Positions 18,489-28,082 of a stretch of DNA of 64,000 nucleotides are shown here, in pieces. The stretch is from Longibaculum muris. Lineage in GTDB: Bacteria; Bacillota_I; Bacilli_A; Erysipelotrichales; Coprobacillaceae. Every line of letters begins with the position of its first letter. Within the stretch, counting starts at the first letter, position 1. Below the pieces are notes generated by a model, which worked only from the letters and a program-made list of their open reading frames with translations, ran no database searches and had not been told where the DNA came from. Where the stretch lies: positions 1 through 64,000 of the forward strand of contig NZ_SMCQ01000004.1 in NCBI RefSeq assembly GCF_004343035.1. The letters are read 5' to 3'. The position numbers were made by a program, and so were the translations under genes.

Positions 18489-19278
18489 ATTTTTCAAATG
18501 ATAGATGTTGAACTTGTAACCCTTGATAATCAAAAAATCCTTCTGAAGAATAACAAAATTCTTTTGGTTCCCCAGTTGTATAAATTTGAATAATTCCTTG
18601 ACTTTCCTTTAAATTCAATAAATCATGAACACGTAAATATGAGCTGACCTCATGACTAATTGAGGCACTACTAGAAATATAGACTTTATCAGAAAATACT
18701 TCTTTCACTTGATCAAGAATAATTGGATAATGAGTACACCCTAAGATTAAAGAATCCACTTTATCTTGATAAGATGATAAATAATTTGAAATCACATCAG
18801 CTATCCCTTTTTTATATTCACCAGACTCAATAAGAGGAACTAGCTGTGGTGTGGCAAGTTCATAAACTTGAATTGAAGAATCATAATGATGAATTGTTTC
18901 CTGATATTTATGTGATTGAATTGTTGCCTGAGTTGCAATAACTAAAACACTTCTTTGGTGTTGACTTAAAAAGTCATGGACAGTTGAATGGATTACACCC
19001 ACAATAGGAACTTGTGGATATAATGCCTGTAATTCATCTAAGACATTGGCACTTGTTGTATTACATGCCAAAACAATCATTTTTACATTTTTTGAAATAA
19101 AGAAATCACAGATTTCTTTTGTATATGACAACAATTGTTCTTTTGTTTTATCACCATAAGGACAATGTAAATTATCACCAATATAAATCATATCTTCATG
19201 TGGTAATTCGTTTTTAAGATGGGTAAGAACAGTTAATCCCCCTACCCCTGAATCAAATATACCAATTGGTTTCACCAT
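18487..19278 (-). CDS. murI: Glutamate racemase
   Basis: 263 residues, complete. Both catalytic cysteines are present: Cys in VLACNTTSANVLD (near residue 72) and in LGCTHYP (near 184), with the N-terminal signature IGIFDSGVGGLTVL. It converts L- to D-glutamate for peptidoglycan. AGGAG lies before the ATG. It follows the VanY-like gene by ten bases and is probably co-transcribed with it. Confidence 0.95.
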   Translation of the reverse strand: MVKPIGIFDSGVGGLTVLTHLKNELPHEDMIYIGDNLHCPYGDKTKEQLLSYTKEICDFFISKNVKMIVLACNTTSANVLDELQALYPQVPIVGVIHSTVHDFLSQHQRSVLVIATQATIQSHKYQETIHHYDSSIQVYELATPQLVPLIESGEYKKGIADVISNYLSSYQDKVDSLILGCTHYPIILDQVKEVFSDKVYISSSASISHEVSSYLRVHDLLNLKESQGIIQIYTTGEPKEFCYSSEGFFDYQGLQVQHLSFEK

Positions 19279-19288
19279 ATAAAATCTC

Positions 19289-20431
19289 CTAACTTGTTTG
19301 TGATTGATATTCTTCTAATGTCATCTGACTATCATGTAAAGATTTGGCCAATGATTTTCCTACATAACGATAAATATGAGCATCATAAGTATGATTTGTA
19401 ATGGATGCTTTTCTTTGTGGATATCGTAAAATAAAACCATATTCATATGCATGTTCTTCTAACCATTGTGACATTTCTGTTTGACTAAAACTGTTATAAG
19501 TTGTTTGTGATTGGGTTACAGTAATAGTCAGTCCCAACTGAGATTCATCATACCCCACTTTCTTAGCTGATAAATCTTGATGAGAAACATATGCTTCTTT
19601 TAATAAAAAGCCATTAAACTTTTGACTTAAATCTTGATACATCTTTAATAAAGCATGATATGCATCACTTTGTAAATACATTGCATATCTCATTCTTGGA
19701 ATATCTTGGACCAGCAATAAACCTTTTGGTTCATAATTACCAATATAATGCATATTATCAACTAATGTTGATAATTCATAAGGATTATAAACAATATGAA
19801 CATTCTCTGGTAAAGTCGTCGTTAATAATTGATGTAAAGATTTTTGATTATAAGCCGTTGTTAACATATTCATTGTATCATTTAAATCATCAATTGTTTG
19901 AATTCCCATTTGATTCAAACGTAAGACATATTCAGCTCCATCTTGAATATAAGAATAATCTTTTTGCGCATATAATGGTGCTAATGTTGAATATATATCT
20001 ATGTAATCAAAATTAAAATTTTCTTCATTTAAAAAAGCCAATTCTAAATCTCGGTCTATCAAAAGCTTAGCTTTTTGAAAAGATTGATTATTAAATAAAT
20101 AGCCTAAACGCGTTGCTAAACTATTTCCAGTTTCTAATATATTTTCGATTTGACGATAACGATTGGTCGCTTTTAAGGCATTGTAATATTGATAATTTTC
20201 TAAATGAAAATCATTATACTCAATATAATCAATAAATAAATCAATTGAAATCTGATTATCAATCAAATAGCTTTGTTCCTTTTCATCCAAATACTTTTCA
20301 ATTAAAACACGATTATCATTATTAATTCCATTAACACGATAAAACTTATCAAACTTCAAATTCACAATATAAAAAGAGCAACCAAATAATATGATAATCA
20401 CCAAAAACAAATACCACGTTTTTAATTTCAT
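19289..20431 (-). CDS. VanY-like (peptidase M15) protein lacking zinc ligands
   Basis: 380 residues: an N-terminal membrane anchor (about 5-24), a long helical region (40-200), and a C-terminal part that aligns by eye with VanY D,D-carboxypeptidases. The fold markers YGFILRYPQRK and IYRYVG are clear, but the catalytic motifs are not: SxHxxGxAxD reads DESQLGLTIT (295-304, His to Ser and Asp to Thr), and EPWHYRYVG reads DAHIYRYVG (350-358), losing the Glu and His. The substrate-site SGYRSxxxQ is also absent. It is therefore probably a non-catalytic peptidoglycan-binding protein on the membrane surface. The frame is intact and the gene is linked to murI. Confidence 0.72.
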   Translation of the reverse strand: MKLKTWYLFLVIIILFGCSFYIVNLKFDKFYRVNGINNDNRVLIEKYLDEKEQSYLIDNQISIDLFIDYIEYNDFHLENYQYYNALKATNRYRQIENILETGNSLATRLGYLFNNQSFQKAKLLIDRDLELAFLNEENFNFDYIDIYSTLAPLYAQKDYSYIQDGAEYVLRLNQMGIQTIDDLNDTMNMLTTAYNQKSLHQLLTTTLPENVHIVYNPYELSTLVDNMHYIGNYEPKGLLLVQDIPRMRYAMYLQSDAYHALLKMYQDLSQKFNGFLLKEAYVSHQDLSAKKVGYDESQLGLTITVTQSQTTYNSFSQTEMSQWLEEHAYEYGFILRYPQRKASITNHTYDAHIYRYVGKSLAKSLHDSQMTLEEYQSQTS

Positions 20432-20485
20432 ATCATCACCCTTTCTTGACCATTATAATACATATTCATCTATTTGGAAAGAAAA

Positions 20486-20509
20486 GAAATTGATTTACAA
20501 ATCAATTTC
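20486..20509 (-). terminator. gerE terminator
   Basis: A stem of about 10 bp with a tiny loop overlaps the gerE stop and is followed by CTTTTCTTTCC on the minus strand. It closes the cvpA-mutS2-uvrC-gerE run. Confidence 0.65.
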
Positions 20510-20698
20510 CTTCATCTTAATCAATTCCAAAACTGCTTGTATACGAGATTCCACACCAAGCTTTTGAATCACATTAGAAATATGATTACGAACAGTCTTT
20601 TCACTAATACACAATTCACTAGCAATCTGTTTTGTTGATTTATTCAACGTCAACAAACTAAATATCTCTTTTTCTCTTTTGGTCAATAAGGAATGCAT
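20495..20698 (-). CDS. gerE: GerE-like LuxR-type spore regulator
   Basis: 67 residues, a stand-alone LuxR/GerE helix-turn-helix: LTKREKEIFSLL, then SEKTVRNHISNVIQKLGV as the recognition helix, ending in ELIKMKEIDL. Length and wording match GerE of Bacillus (74 residues), the last mother-cell regulator, which works with sigma-K on coat genes. The start at 20698 is preferred because AAGGAGGG lies five bases before it; the longer frame to 20716 adds MLRRVI without a ribosome site. Its position among murI, gerM and uvrC agrees with the Bacillus gerE locus. Confidence 0.88.
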   Translation of the reverse strand: MHSLLTKREKEIFSLLTLNKSTKQIASELCISEKTVRNHISNVIQKLGVESRIQAVLELIKMKEIDL

Positions 20699-20743
20699 AA
20701 TCACCCTCCTTAACATAACATATGAGAAAAATAAGAATGCGTG

Positions 20744-22504
20744 CTACTCAAGGTGTAAAGATTCAAAAAGTTCTTCAGCAACCTTTTCTGGCAATAATTC
20801 TTTTAATTCCTCTAAAGATGCTTCTTTCATTTTCTTTACACTTTTAAAATGATTAAGTAATTGTTTTTTTCGTTTTGGTCCAATTCCTTCAACATTATCT
20901 AACAATGAAGCAAAGAGTGACTTTGAACGAACGTTTTTATGAAAACTAATGGCATAGCGATGAACTTCATCTTGCATACGTGTCAACAAGAAAAAGAGTT
21001 CACTTTTAGGATGGATAGGGATGGTTTTCCCCTCACTATCCAATAACATGGCCGTAGAATGCTTATCATCCTTAGCTAAACCACAAATTTGAATAGGCAA
21101 ATTAAGTGATTCAATAACTTCCTTAGCAACATGAATTTGTCCTAAACCACCGTCGACAATGACCATATCAGGTGGTGTTAATCCTTCCATTAAAACTCGA
21201 TAATAACGTCGATAAATGACTTCTCGCATACTGCCATAATCATCAGGACCTTCTACAGTTTTTATTTTATACTTACGATAATCTTTCTTAGAAGGTACAC
21301 CATCTTTAAAGCATACCATTCCCGCTACTGCATAAGCTCCTTGAATATTAGAGTTGTCAAATAATTCAATGACATGGGGTGTAGGAATATTTAATAACTC
21401 TCCTAATTGCTTCATAGCCCCAATTGTGGCAGCTTCATTTTTTTGCATCAACTGGAATTTCTTTTCCAATGATTCTTTCGCATTTTCAATTGCCATTTGA
21501 ACCAATGAATGTTTATTTCCTTTTTGTGGTTTTAAAATCTTACAATCTAAAATTTCTTTTAATAATTCATCATCCACATCTTGTGGTAAAAGAATTTCTT
21601 TTGGTAAGGTATTACTTTGATAAAAACTCACAATAAACTGTTGTAAATCATCTTGTACATTCTCACTAATTGGAACCAAATTCAAATCACGCGATAACAA
21701 TTTTCCATTACGCATGAAAAACAATTGAATACTCAAATAGCCATGATCAACATAATAACCTAAAATATCACGATCAACCTGATCATTAAACTGAACATGT
21801 TGCTTTGCTGTCACATAGCGAATATGCGAAATCAAATCACGATATTCCTTAGCTTGTTCAAAGTTTAATTCCTCACTTGCTTTATTCATTTTTTCAGTTA
21901 ATTCATTCACCTTATCTTTAATATCACCATTCAATAATTTGACAATGGACTTTTTAATATCTGTATAAACATCTTCATCAACTTCCTGAATACATGGTGC
22001 TAAACATTGATTTAATGAATAATATAAACATGGCTTTTTAGGAATGTGATTACATTTTCTAAGTGGATAAAGACGATCTAAAAGCTTATATGTTTCTCTA
22101 GCTGCTGTTGCATCAGGAAATGGCCCAAAATGCTTGGCTTTTTTTTCTTTGGCATTACGGACAATCTTTAAACGTGGATGTCTTTCATTAGTCATCTGAA
22201 TATAAGGATAATAAGTATTATCCATAAACATGATGTTATATTTAGGTGCATAATCTTTAATTAAATTAATTTCTAGGAGTAAAGCTTCTTTTTCACTATC
22301 AGTAACAATATATTCAAAATCAACAATTTCACTCACTAATTTTGTTGTTTTATAATTATGGACTCCTACAAAATAAGAATGAACACGATTTTTTAATTTC
22401 TTTGCTTTACCAACATAAATAATTGTACCTTCTTTGTCTTTCATTAAATAACATCCTGGCGAAGATGGCAACAAAGAAAGTTTGTTTTTAATCAAATCAT
22501 TCAT
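20744..22504 (-). CDS. uvrC: UvrABC excinuclease subunit C
   Basis: 586 residues, complete. GIY-YIG nuclease at the N-terminus (PGCYLMKDKEGTIIYVGKAKKL), a Cys-rich segment near 150-170, the UVR helical hairpin (LNFEQAKEYRDLI, near 210), the RNase H-like nuclease with IELFDNSNIQG, and C-terminal helix-hairpin-helix motifs (VEGIGPKRKKQLL). It makes the two incisions of nucleotide excision repair. Its start overlaps the mutS2 stop as TAATG. Confidence 0.95.
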   Translation of the reverse strand: MNDLIKNKLSLLPSSPGCYLMKDKEGTIIYVGKAKKLKNRVHSYFVGVHNYKTTKLVSEIVDFEYIVTDSEKEALLLEINLIKDYAPKYNIMFMDNTYYPYIQMTNERHPRLKIVRNAKEKKAKHFGPFPDATAARETYKLLDRLYPLRKCNHIPKKPCLYYSLNQCLAPCIQEVDEDVYTDIKKSIVKLLNGDIKDKVNELTEKMNKASEELNFEQAKEYRDLISHIRYVTAKQHVQFNDQVDRDILGYYVDHGYLSIQLFFMRNGKLLSRDLNLVPISENVQDDLQQFIVSFYQSNTLPKEILLPQDVDDELLKEILDCKILKPQKGNKHSLVQMAIENAKESLEKKFQLMQKNEAATIGAMKQLGELLNIPTPHVIELFDNSNIQGAYAVAGMVCFKDGVPSKKDYRKYKIKTVEGPDDYGSMREVIYRRYYRVLMEGLTPPDMVIVDGGLGQIHVAKEVIESLNLPIQICGLAKDDKHSTAMLLDSEGKTIPIHPKSELFFLLTRMQDEVHRYAISFHKNVRSKSLFASLLDNVEGIGPKRKKQLLNHFKSVKKMKEASLEELKELLPEKVAEELFESLHLE

Positions 22505-24810
22505 TATTCAAAATAAACCAACGTTGCACCTAATCCGCCTTCATTAGGTCCACCATCACGATAAGAAACAACATGCTTGTTTTTTTCCAACATCTTTCTT
22601 ACTCCTTTTCGCAATACCCCCGTTCCCATACCATGAACAATACGGACATGAGGATATCCTAAAACCAATGCATCATCTAAGAATTTATCCGTTAAAGCCA
22701 TTGCTTCTTCATAACGTTTCCCAATAATATTAATTTCATAAGTTCCCGTTTTCGCAACAGTTGTCTTTTTCACACTAGCTTTTTTCACTTTCTTAACTTT
22801 CGTTTTTGGATGCATAAAGACAACTTCATCTTCATGTAATTTTACATTTAAACCAGATAAAGAAACCATAATCATATGATTTTTTAAAATTTCAACAATA
22901 TCTCCTTCACGATTCATCTTACTTACCAAGACATGATCACCCACTTGTAAATCATGATCTTGTTTTTGAACAGCTGCCTTTTCAATAAACTTCATTTCAT
23001 CTAAATCATGTTTTGCTTGAATGATTTCGTGTTGTTTAAGTGAAGATGCATTTAATGTTTCAACAATTATATCAATATTTTCTTTGGCTTCTTCTAATAA
23101 TTGATTTGCTTCATCTTTGGCCTTTTTTAACCATTGATCTTTTTGCATTTCTAATTGATGAAGCTGATGTTGATATTGTTTTTCTAACTTTTGATTCGTT
23201 AACATCAATTGTTTTAATTCAGCTTCTTTTAAATCCAATTGTTCTTGTTTCTTTTCTAAAGCTTCCATTAATTTTTCATGTTCACTCATCGCTTCGGCTT
23301 TTAAAATCTTAGCCTTATTAACTAACGCATCATCCAATCCTAACAATTGAGCAATTTCAATCGCATAAGATTGACCAACACTATCTAATTTCAATTGATA
23401 CGTTGGACGCATTGCTTCTAAATCAAAAGAAACGGATGCCATTAAGATTTCAGGATGTTCTTTAGCAAAAGTTTTCAACTTCCCATAATGGGTAGAAGCC
23501 AAAACAAAAGGTCCCATTTCAATAAAACGTGATAAAATAGCTTCAGCCAAACTCGCTCCCTCTTGTGGATCAGTCCCTGAACCAATTTCATCTAAAATAA
23601 CTAAACTATGACGAGTTGCTGATTTTAAAATATCAATAATTTTCATCATATGACTTGAAAAAGTAGATAAAGATTGTTCAATCGATTGTTCATCACCTAA
23701 ATCAACATAAATTTGATCAAACAAAGGAATTGTTGCTTCTAGACATGGTATAGCCATCCCACATAATGCCATAAAAGAAAGCAAACCTGTCATCTTTAAA
23801 GTTACAGTTTTTCCACCTGTATTACTTCCACTAATCAATAACATACGATGATCTTTTAAAATCACTGTATTAGCAACAACTTTCTTTTCATCAATCAAAG
23901 GATGACGTCCTTCTTTTAAAATCAATTGATCTTGTAAACTCATTTGTGGACGACAACATTGATGAATATACCCATATTGTCCTTTAGCGAATACAAAATC
24001 TAATTCTTCTAAAATTTCTAAGTTAAAATGAAAATGATAATAATGTCCTTTTACCATTTGCGATAAAGCATATAAAATACGTTCAATTTCTTCACGTTCA
24101 GCAACTTGACATAAACTCAATTGATTATTCATACTAACAACCACTTCCGGTTCAATATAAGTTGTTTGTCCAGTTGCACTTTGAGCATGAATCAATCCTT
24201 GAATCTGTCCTTTATAACCAGATTTTACTGGTAAAACCAGACGATCATTCTTCGTTGTGATTTGATCAATTGATAACATATCTTTAGATTCTTTAACCAA
24301 GGAATCCATTTTATGGCGAATTTGCGATTGAATTTGACGCATTTGTTTTCTTAAATGACTTAAAGTCGAACTGGCTTGATCACTCATTGTCCCATCTGGT
24401 AAAATACAGCGCCCTATCTCTTGTAATAAATGAGGATTGTCTACTAATCCATCCGCTAATTCTTGTAAATAATGAGTTTTCAACTCACTTGATTGAAAAT
24501 AGTTTTTAACACTTTGTAAGCATTCTAAATGATGAGCAACCTTTAACAATTCATCACCTTGTAAAGTTCCATCACGATTTGCTTTTTCCAATAATAAAGA
24601 AATATCACTCAAACCACCTAATGGTAGTCGTCCTTGTAGATTAATCAGTTTCATTGCTTCTTCAACTTTATCCAGTGCTTCATTAAGATCATCGATATCA
24701 TCAAAAAGCGCCATTTCACTGACTCTTTTTTTCCCTAAACTAGAAGCACAATAAGTTTGTACTTGTCTTTGAATTTCATTCATTTCTAATGTTTCATATA
24801 TTGTTTTCAT
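22504..24810 (-). CDS. mutS2: MutS2 endonuclease/ATPase
   Basis: 768 residues: MutS core and clamp helices, ATPase with Walker A SGSNTGGKT (near 330) and DEIGSGTDPQEG, a long coiled coil (about 515-620), a KOW-like segment and a C-terminal Smr domain (IVHGMGTGVLRKGVRKML, GGLGATLVYF). MutS2 rescues collided ribosomes and limits recombination in Firmicutes. The Smr domain normally opens with LDLRG; here it reads INIIGKR, so the nuclease motif is altered while the HGxGTG loop is kept. It overlaps both neighbours (cvpA, uvrC) by a few bases, indicating one operon. Confidence 0.94.
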   Translation of the reverse strand: MKTIYETLEMNEIQRQVQTYCASSLGKKRVSEMALFDDIDDLNEALDKVEEAMKLINLQGRLPLGGLSDISLLLEKANRDGTLQGDELLKVAHHLECLQSVKNYFQSSELKTHYLQELADGLVDNPHLLQEIGRCILPDGTMSDQASSTLSHLRKQMRQIQSQIRHKMDSLVKESKDMLSIDQITTKNDRLVLPVKSGYKGQIQGLIHAQSATGQTTYIEPEVVVSMNNQLSLCQVAEREEIERILYALSQMVKGHYYHFHFNLEILEELDFVFAKGQYGYIHQCCRPQMSLQDQLILKEGRHPLIDEKKVVANTVILKDHRMLLISGSNTGGKTVTLKMTGLLSFMALCGMAIPCLEATIPLFDQIYVDLGDEQSIEQSLSTFSSHMMKIIDILKSATRHSLVILDEIGSGTDPQEGASLAEAILSRFIEMGPFVLASTHYGKLKTFAKEHPEILMASVSFDLEAMRPTYQLKLDSVGQSYAIEIAQLLGLDDALVNKAKILKAEAMSEHEKLMEALEKKQEQLDLKEAELKQLMLTNQKLEKQYQHQLHQLEMQKDQWLKKAKDEANQLLEEAKENIDIIVETLNASSLKQHEIIQAKHDLDEMKFIEKAAVQKQDHDLQVGDHVLVSKMNREGDIVEILKNHMIMVSLSGLNVKLHEDEVVFMHPKTKVKKVKKASVKKTTVAKTGTYEINIIGKRYEEAMALTDKFLDDALVLGYPHVRIVHGMGTGVLRKGVRKMLEKNKHVVSYRDGGPNEGGLGATLVYFE

Positions 24811-25595
24811 TATTCACCACTCACATTAATATTTGATAAGATTGATTGAATCTGTTGTTTTGTATAACCAGATTCTTGTAGTAAGTCTTCTATTTGTTGT
24901 TTTTGTTTTGTTGTTAATGAGATGTTATGCTGATTTAATTCATTAAGAATATTTTCTGAGAAAATTTGATGTGCTTGATTTGTATCAATTAATCCCATAT
25001 CCATCGCTGTTAACATTAATTTTGTTAAGTTTTCAGGCTGCATAGCATCCTTATTGTCAAATTCCAATAAACTTCCCATATTCATCATTGATTCACTCAC
25101 TTGTGGAACAATATTTAAAATTCGTGGAGCAAGTATTGAATCTTGAATCATAGTTTTACCATTTTCGACAAAGGGAATGACAATAAAAGCCAAAGCTAGA
25201 TATCCAATCACGATACCTTCAATTAAACTTAATAATAACCCTAATACTTTATCAACAAATGAAGTCAATGCGAAAGTTTCCATTATGCCTTTTAAAACAG
25301 GTTTAATGGCTAACCCTAATAATTTTTTAATAATTGTTAAACCTATCAATAAAATAACAAAGATAATCATTTGATTAATCAATTCACCAATCATTGATGC
25401 TAATTGATCTTGATGATCATATTGATAGATTGTTAAAATTGAAGATAATGGTTTTGTTAAAAAATAAGACAAACATAAGACAACAATCATTCCTAAGAAG
25501 TCATAAAGTCTTGTAACAAAACCTTTTATATATCCAATAATTGCCATTATAAATAAAAATATGACAAAAATAATATCAATCATTTGAAAATTCAA
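24810..25595 (-). CDS. CvpA-family membrane protein
   Basis: 261 residues: about four membrane helices in the first 160 residues in the CvpA pattern (an IGYIKGFVTRLYDFLG stretch early on), then a polar C-terminal half with Gln/Asn-rich helices ending KQQIQSILSNINVSGE. Bacillus YshB is the positional counterpart, next to mutS2 and rnhC. The function of the Firmicute family members is not known. An AAGGAGG site lies upstream of the ATG. Confidence 0.85.
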   Translation of the reverse strand: MNFQMIDIIFVIFLFIMAIIGYIKGFVTRLYDFLGMIVVLCLSYFLTKPLSSILTIYQYDHQDQLASMIGELINQMIIFVILLIGLTIIKKLLGLAIKPVLKGIMETFALTSFVDKVLGLLLSLIEGIVIGYLALAFIVIPFVENGKTMIQDSILAPRILNIVPQVSESMMNMGSLLEFDNKDAMQPENLTKLMLTAMDMGLIDTNQAHQIFSENILNELNQHNISLTTKQKQQIEDLLQESGYTKQQIQSILSNINVSGE

Positions 25596-25692
25596 TTTAA
25601 AAACCTCCTTATAAACTCAAATATTATAACATTTGAAAATTGTTCTGTCAAAATTGACAAAATTATGTTAAAATAATATAGAGGTGATTAAC

Positions 25693-26601
25693 GTGGAACC
25701 AATTATACTCAAAGTAGAAGACAGTACATTGGAGAAAATGAAAAAATATTATGATAGCCAAATGGTTCCAGTTGATGACACTAACCTTATATTTAAAGCA
25801 CATGCGATTGGTTGCGATATTGTTGCGAGAGTGGATAAGACGATTGAATTTAGTGGACAAAACGCTGTTCAGGAAGCAAAACACTGGTCAAAGAAAATTG
25901 CTAAGGAATTAGCAAAAATAACATCTACCATTGATGATGTTTTTTCGTATCATCATATTGGTTGTGCTGAAACGGGTTCTTCTGATTATTTGGGACCAAT
26001 TTGTATCGTCGCTTGTTATGTTTCTGAAGATGACGTTCGTTTATTAAAAGAATTGAAAATAAATGACATTTCTACCCTCTCTAATCAAGATATTGTGAAT
26101 TGCGCAAAATTAATTAAGGATAGGTTGATTTATAGTTTATTGATTTTGGACAATTCGCATTATAACAAAATGGTTCAAGAAGGCTTTAATCAAGCAAACA
26201 TCAAAGCAAAGCTCTACAACCAAGCAACTGTTAACGTCATGCAAAAAGTAAAGCAAAATGTAAAGGTAAAGGTGATCAACCAATTTGTTTCTCCAAAAAC
26301 ATATTTCAACTACTTAAAAAACGAAGTGATTGTTGTCAAAGATTTAATGTTTGAAACAAACGCTGAGGAGAAATATATGGCTGTCCTTGCTGCTGAGATT
26401 TTATCACGCTATGCTTACTTGCAATATTATGCAAATATGACAAAGAGTTTAAAGATGAATCTTTGCCGAGGAACAAGTGCAAATGTTGATGCTGTTGCAG
26501 CAAAAATTGCAATGAAGTATGGTGAGAAAATGTTAACTAAAGTCGCGAAGTTAAATTTCACAAACACAAAAAGAGTAAAAGCTTTAATCAGCGATAAGTA
26601 A
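25693..26601 (+). CDS. rnhC: RNase HIII-like protein with lost catalytic residues
   Basis: About 302 residues: N-terminal TBP-like substrate-binding domain, then an RNase H2/H3 fold. The family motif GSDExGxGDYFGP reads GCAETGSSDYLGP, so the first catalytic Asp is Ala (codon GCT at 25966-25968); the later VIDQF motif reads VINQF (AAC at 26278-26280), losing a second Asp. Neighbouring Glu and Asp remain, as do LDNSHYNKM and YNQATVNV. RNase HIII normally cuts RNA in RNA/DNA hybrids; this one should not, but may still bind them. The start is the GTG at 25693, six bases after GAGGTG. It diverges from cvpA. Confidence 0.85.
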   Translation: MEPIILKVEDSTLEKMKKYYDSQMVPVDDTNLIFKAHAIGCDIVARVDKTIEFSGQNAVQEAKHWSKKIAKELAKITSTIDDVFSYHHIGCAETGSSDYLGPICIVACYVSEDDVRLLKELKINDISTLSNQDIVNCAKLIKDRLIYSLLILDNSHYNKMVQEGFNQANIKAKLYNQATVNVMQKVKQNVKVKVINQFVSPKTYFNYLKNEVIVVKDLMFETNAEEKYMAVLAAEILSRYAYLQYYANMTKSLKMNLCRGTSANVDAVAAKIAMKYGEKMLTKVAKLNFTNTKRVKALISDK

Positions 26602-26627
26602 GAATGGCTATGATCCATTCTTTTTTT
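26602..26627 (+). terminator. rnhC terminator
   Basis: A 6-bp stem with a 7-nt loop followed by seven T residues, one base after the rnhC stop. Confidence 0.8.
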
Positions 26628-26629
26628 AT

Positions 26630-26691
26630 AAAAAACCACCTGTTTAAAGGATAGACAATTTCAAATGATCTATTCTATCAGGTGGTTTTTA
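26630..26691 (-). terminator. dCMP deaminase terminator
   Basis: A 12-bp stem (AAAAACCACCTG with its complement) encloses an inner imperfect hairpin, immediately after the dCMP deaminase stop; the minus strand continues into TTTTTTATAAAAAAA. Confidence 0.75.
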
Positions 26692-27156
26692 TTATAAGAT
26701 ATCAATTTCAAAAGCATCCATTTTAGTATACTTGACTTTAGCTGCATCCAACATACGTTTGGCTGCTTTATCACTTGGTGTATTACTATATTTATCATCT
26801 TCGTATACAATTTCTTTGATTCCACTTTGAATAATTGCTTTCACACATTCATGACAAGGGAATAAAGAAACATAAATACGACAACCATGTAAATTTTGGA
26901 TACTATTTAAAATAGCATTCAATTCAGCATGAACAACATAAGGATATTTTGTATCATACATATCTCCTTCACGATTTGCCCAAGGAAATTCATCATCTTC
27001 ACAACCCCAAGGTAAACCATTATACCCAACACCAACAATTTTATTTTCTGGTGTCACAATACATGCCCCTACTTGGGTATTTGGATCTTTTGAACGATAA
27101 GCGGAAAGCTTAGCAACACCCATAAAATATTGATCCCAACTAATGACTTTTGACAT
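26692..27156 (-). CDS. comEB: dCMP deaminase (ComEB-like)
   Basis: 154 residues with the zinc deaminase motifs VHAELNAIL and PCHEC (ligands His and two Cys, catalytic Glu). It deaminates dCMP to dUMP for thymidylate synthesis. The distribution of residues fits the Firmicute ComEB/dCMP deaminase group rather than cytidine or guanine deaminase. AGGAGG lies upstream of the ATG. The gene follows rluD by eleven bases and is probably translated from the same message. Confidence 0.92.
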   Translation of the reverse strand: MSKVISWDQYFMGVAKLSAYRSKDPNTQVGACIVTPENKIVGVGYNGLPWGCEDDEFPWANREGDMYDTKYPYVVHAELNAILNSIQNLHGCRIYVSLFPCHECVKAIIQSGIKEIVYEDDKYSNTPSDKAAKRMLDAAKVKYTKMDAFEIDIL

Positions 27157-27167
27157 AACGATTCCTC

Positions 27168-28082
27168 CTAATTCATTTCATTTCTTAATTCATCTAATTT
27201 AGCTTTAAAGAAATCAGGCAACTCACTTTCAAAATACATATCTTCACCAGTGCGAGGATGAACAAACCCTAAAATCTTGGCATGTAAATATTGACCATAA
27301 GTTGTATCATCTCTTTTTAATCCATATTGTGGATCACCATAAACAGGATGACCAATATATTGCATATGAACACGAATCTGATGTGTTCTTCCAGTCTCTA
27401 AACGACATTCTACCAGCGTCATATCTTTAAAACGTTCAAGTACTTTAAAATTCGTAATCGCATCTTTTGCATTCTTATCAGTACATGTCATCTTTTGACG
27501 ATCTTTAGGATCTCGCCCAATTGGTGCTTCAATACGTCCAAACTCATGTGGAATTAAACCATGAACTAATGCTAAATAACGACGTGTTACAGTATGTTCC
27601 TGTAATTGTTCACTTAAGCTAGCATGTGCCATATCATTTTTAACAACCATCAATAATCCACTTGTTTCTTTATCAATACGATGCACAATTCCTGGACGCA
27701 TAACACCATTGATACCTGATAAATCATGACAATGATATAATAAAGCATTAACCAATGTCCCTTTGTAAATACCTGCTGAAGGATGAACAATCATCCCTGT
27801 TGGCTTATTAACCACAATGACATCCTGATCTTCATAGACAATATCTAAAGGAATATCTTCAGCTAAAATATCTGTTGATTCAGGTTCAGGAATATGAACC
27901 ATAACTTCATCATTCACTTCTACCTTATAACTTGCTTTTATCGCTTTACCATTCACCAAGACATGTCCATCTTGAATCAACATTTGAATTTGTGTACGAG
28001 AAAAGTCAGTTAAGGCTTTAACTAATATTTTATCAATTCTTTGCCCTGCTTCTTCTACAACTGTGATTTTGATATCTTCCAT
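27168..28082 (-). CDS. rluD: Ribosomal large-subunit pseudouridine synthase RluD family
   Basis: 304 residues: N-terminal S4 RNA-binding domain (QRIDKILVKALTDFSRTQIQMLI) and an RluA-type catalytic domain with HRIDKETSGLLMV holding the catalytic Asp. It isomerises uridines in 23S rRNA. Several paralogues exist in Firmicutes (Bacillus YlyB sits next to lspA, as here), so YlyB is the closest counterpart by position. It overlaps the lspA 3' end by 28 bases. Confidence 0.92.
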   Translation of the reverse strand: MEDIKITVVEEAGQRIDKILVKALTDFSRTQIQMLIQDGHVLVNGKAIKASYKVEVNDEVMVHIPEPESTDILAEDIPLDIVYEDQDVIVVNKPTGMIVHPSAGIYKGTLVNALLYHCHDLSGINGVMRPGIVHRIDKETSGLLMVVKNDMAHASLSEQLQEHTVTRRYLALVHGLIPHEFGRIEAPIGRDPKDRQKMTCTDKNAKDAITNFKVLERFKDMTLVECRLETGRTHQIRVHMQYIGHPVYGDPQYGLKRDDTTYGQYLHAKILGFVHPRTGEDMYFESELPDFFKAKLDELRNEMN

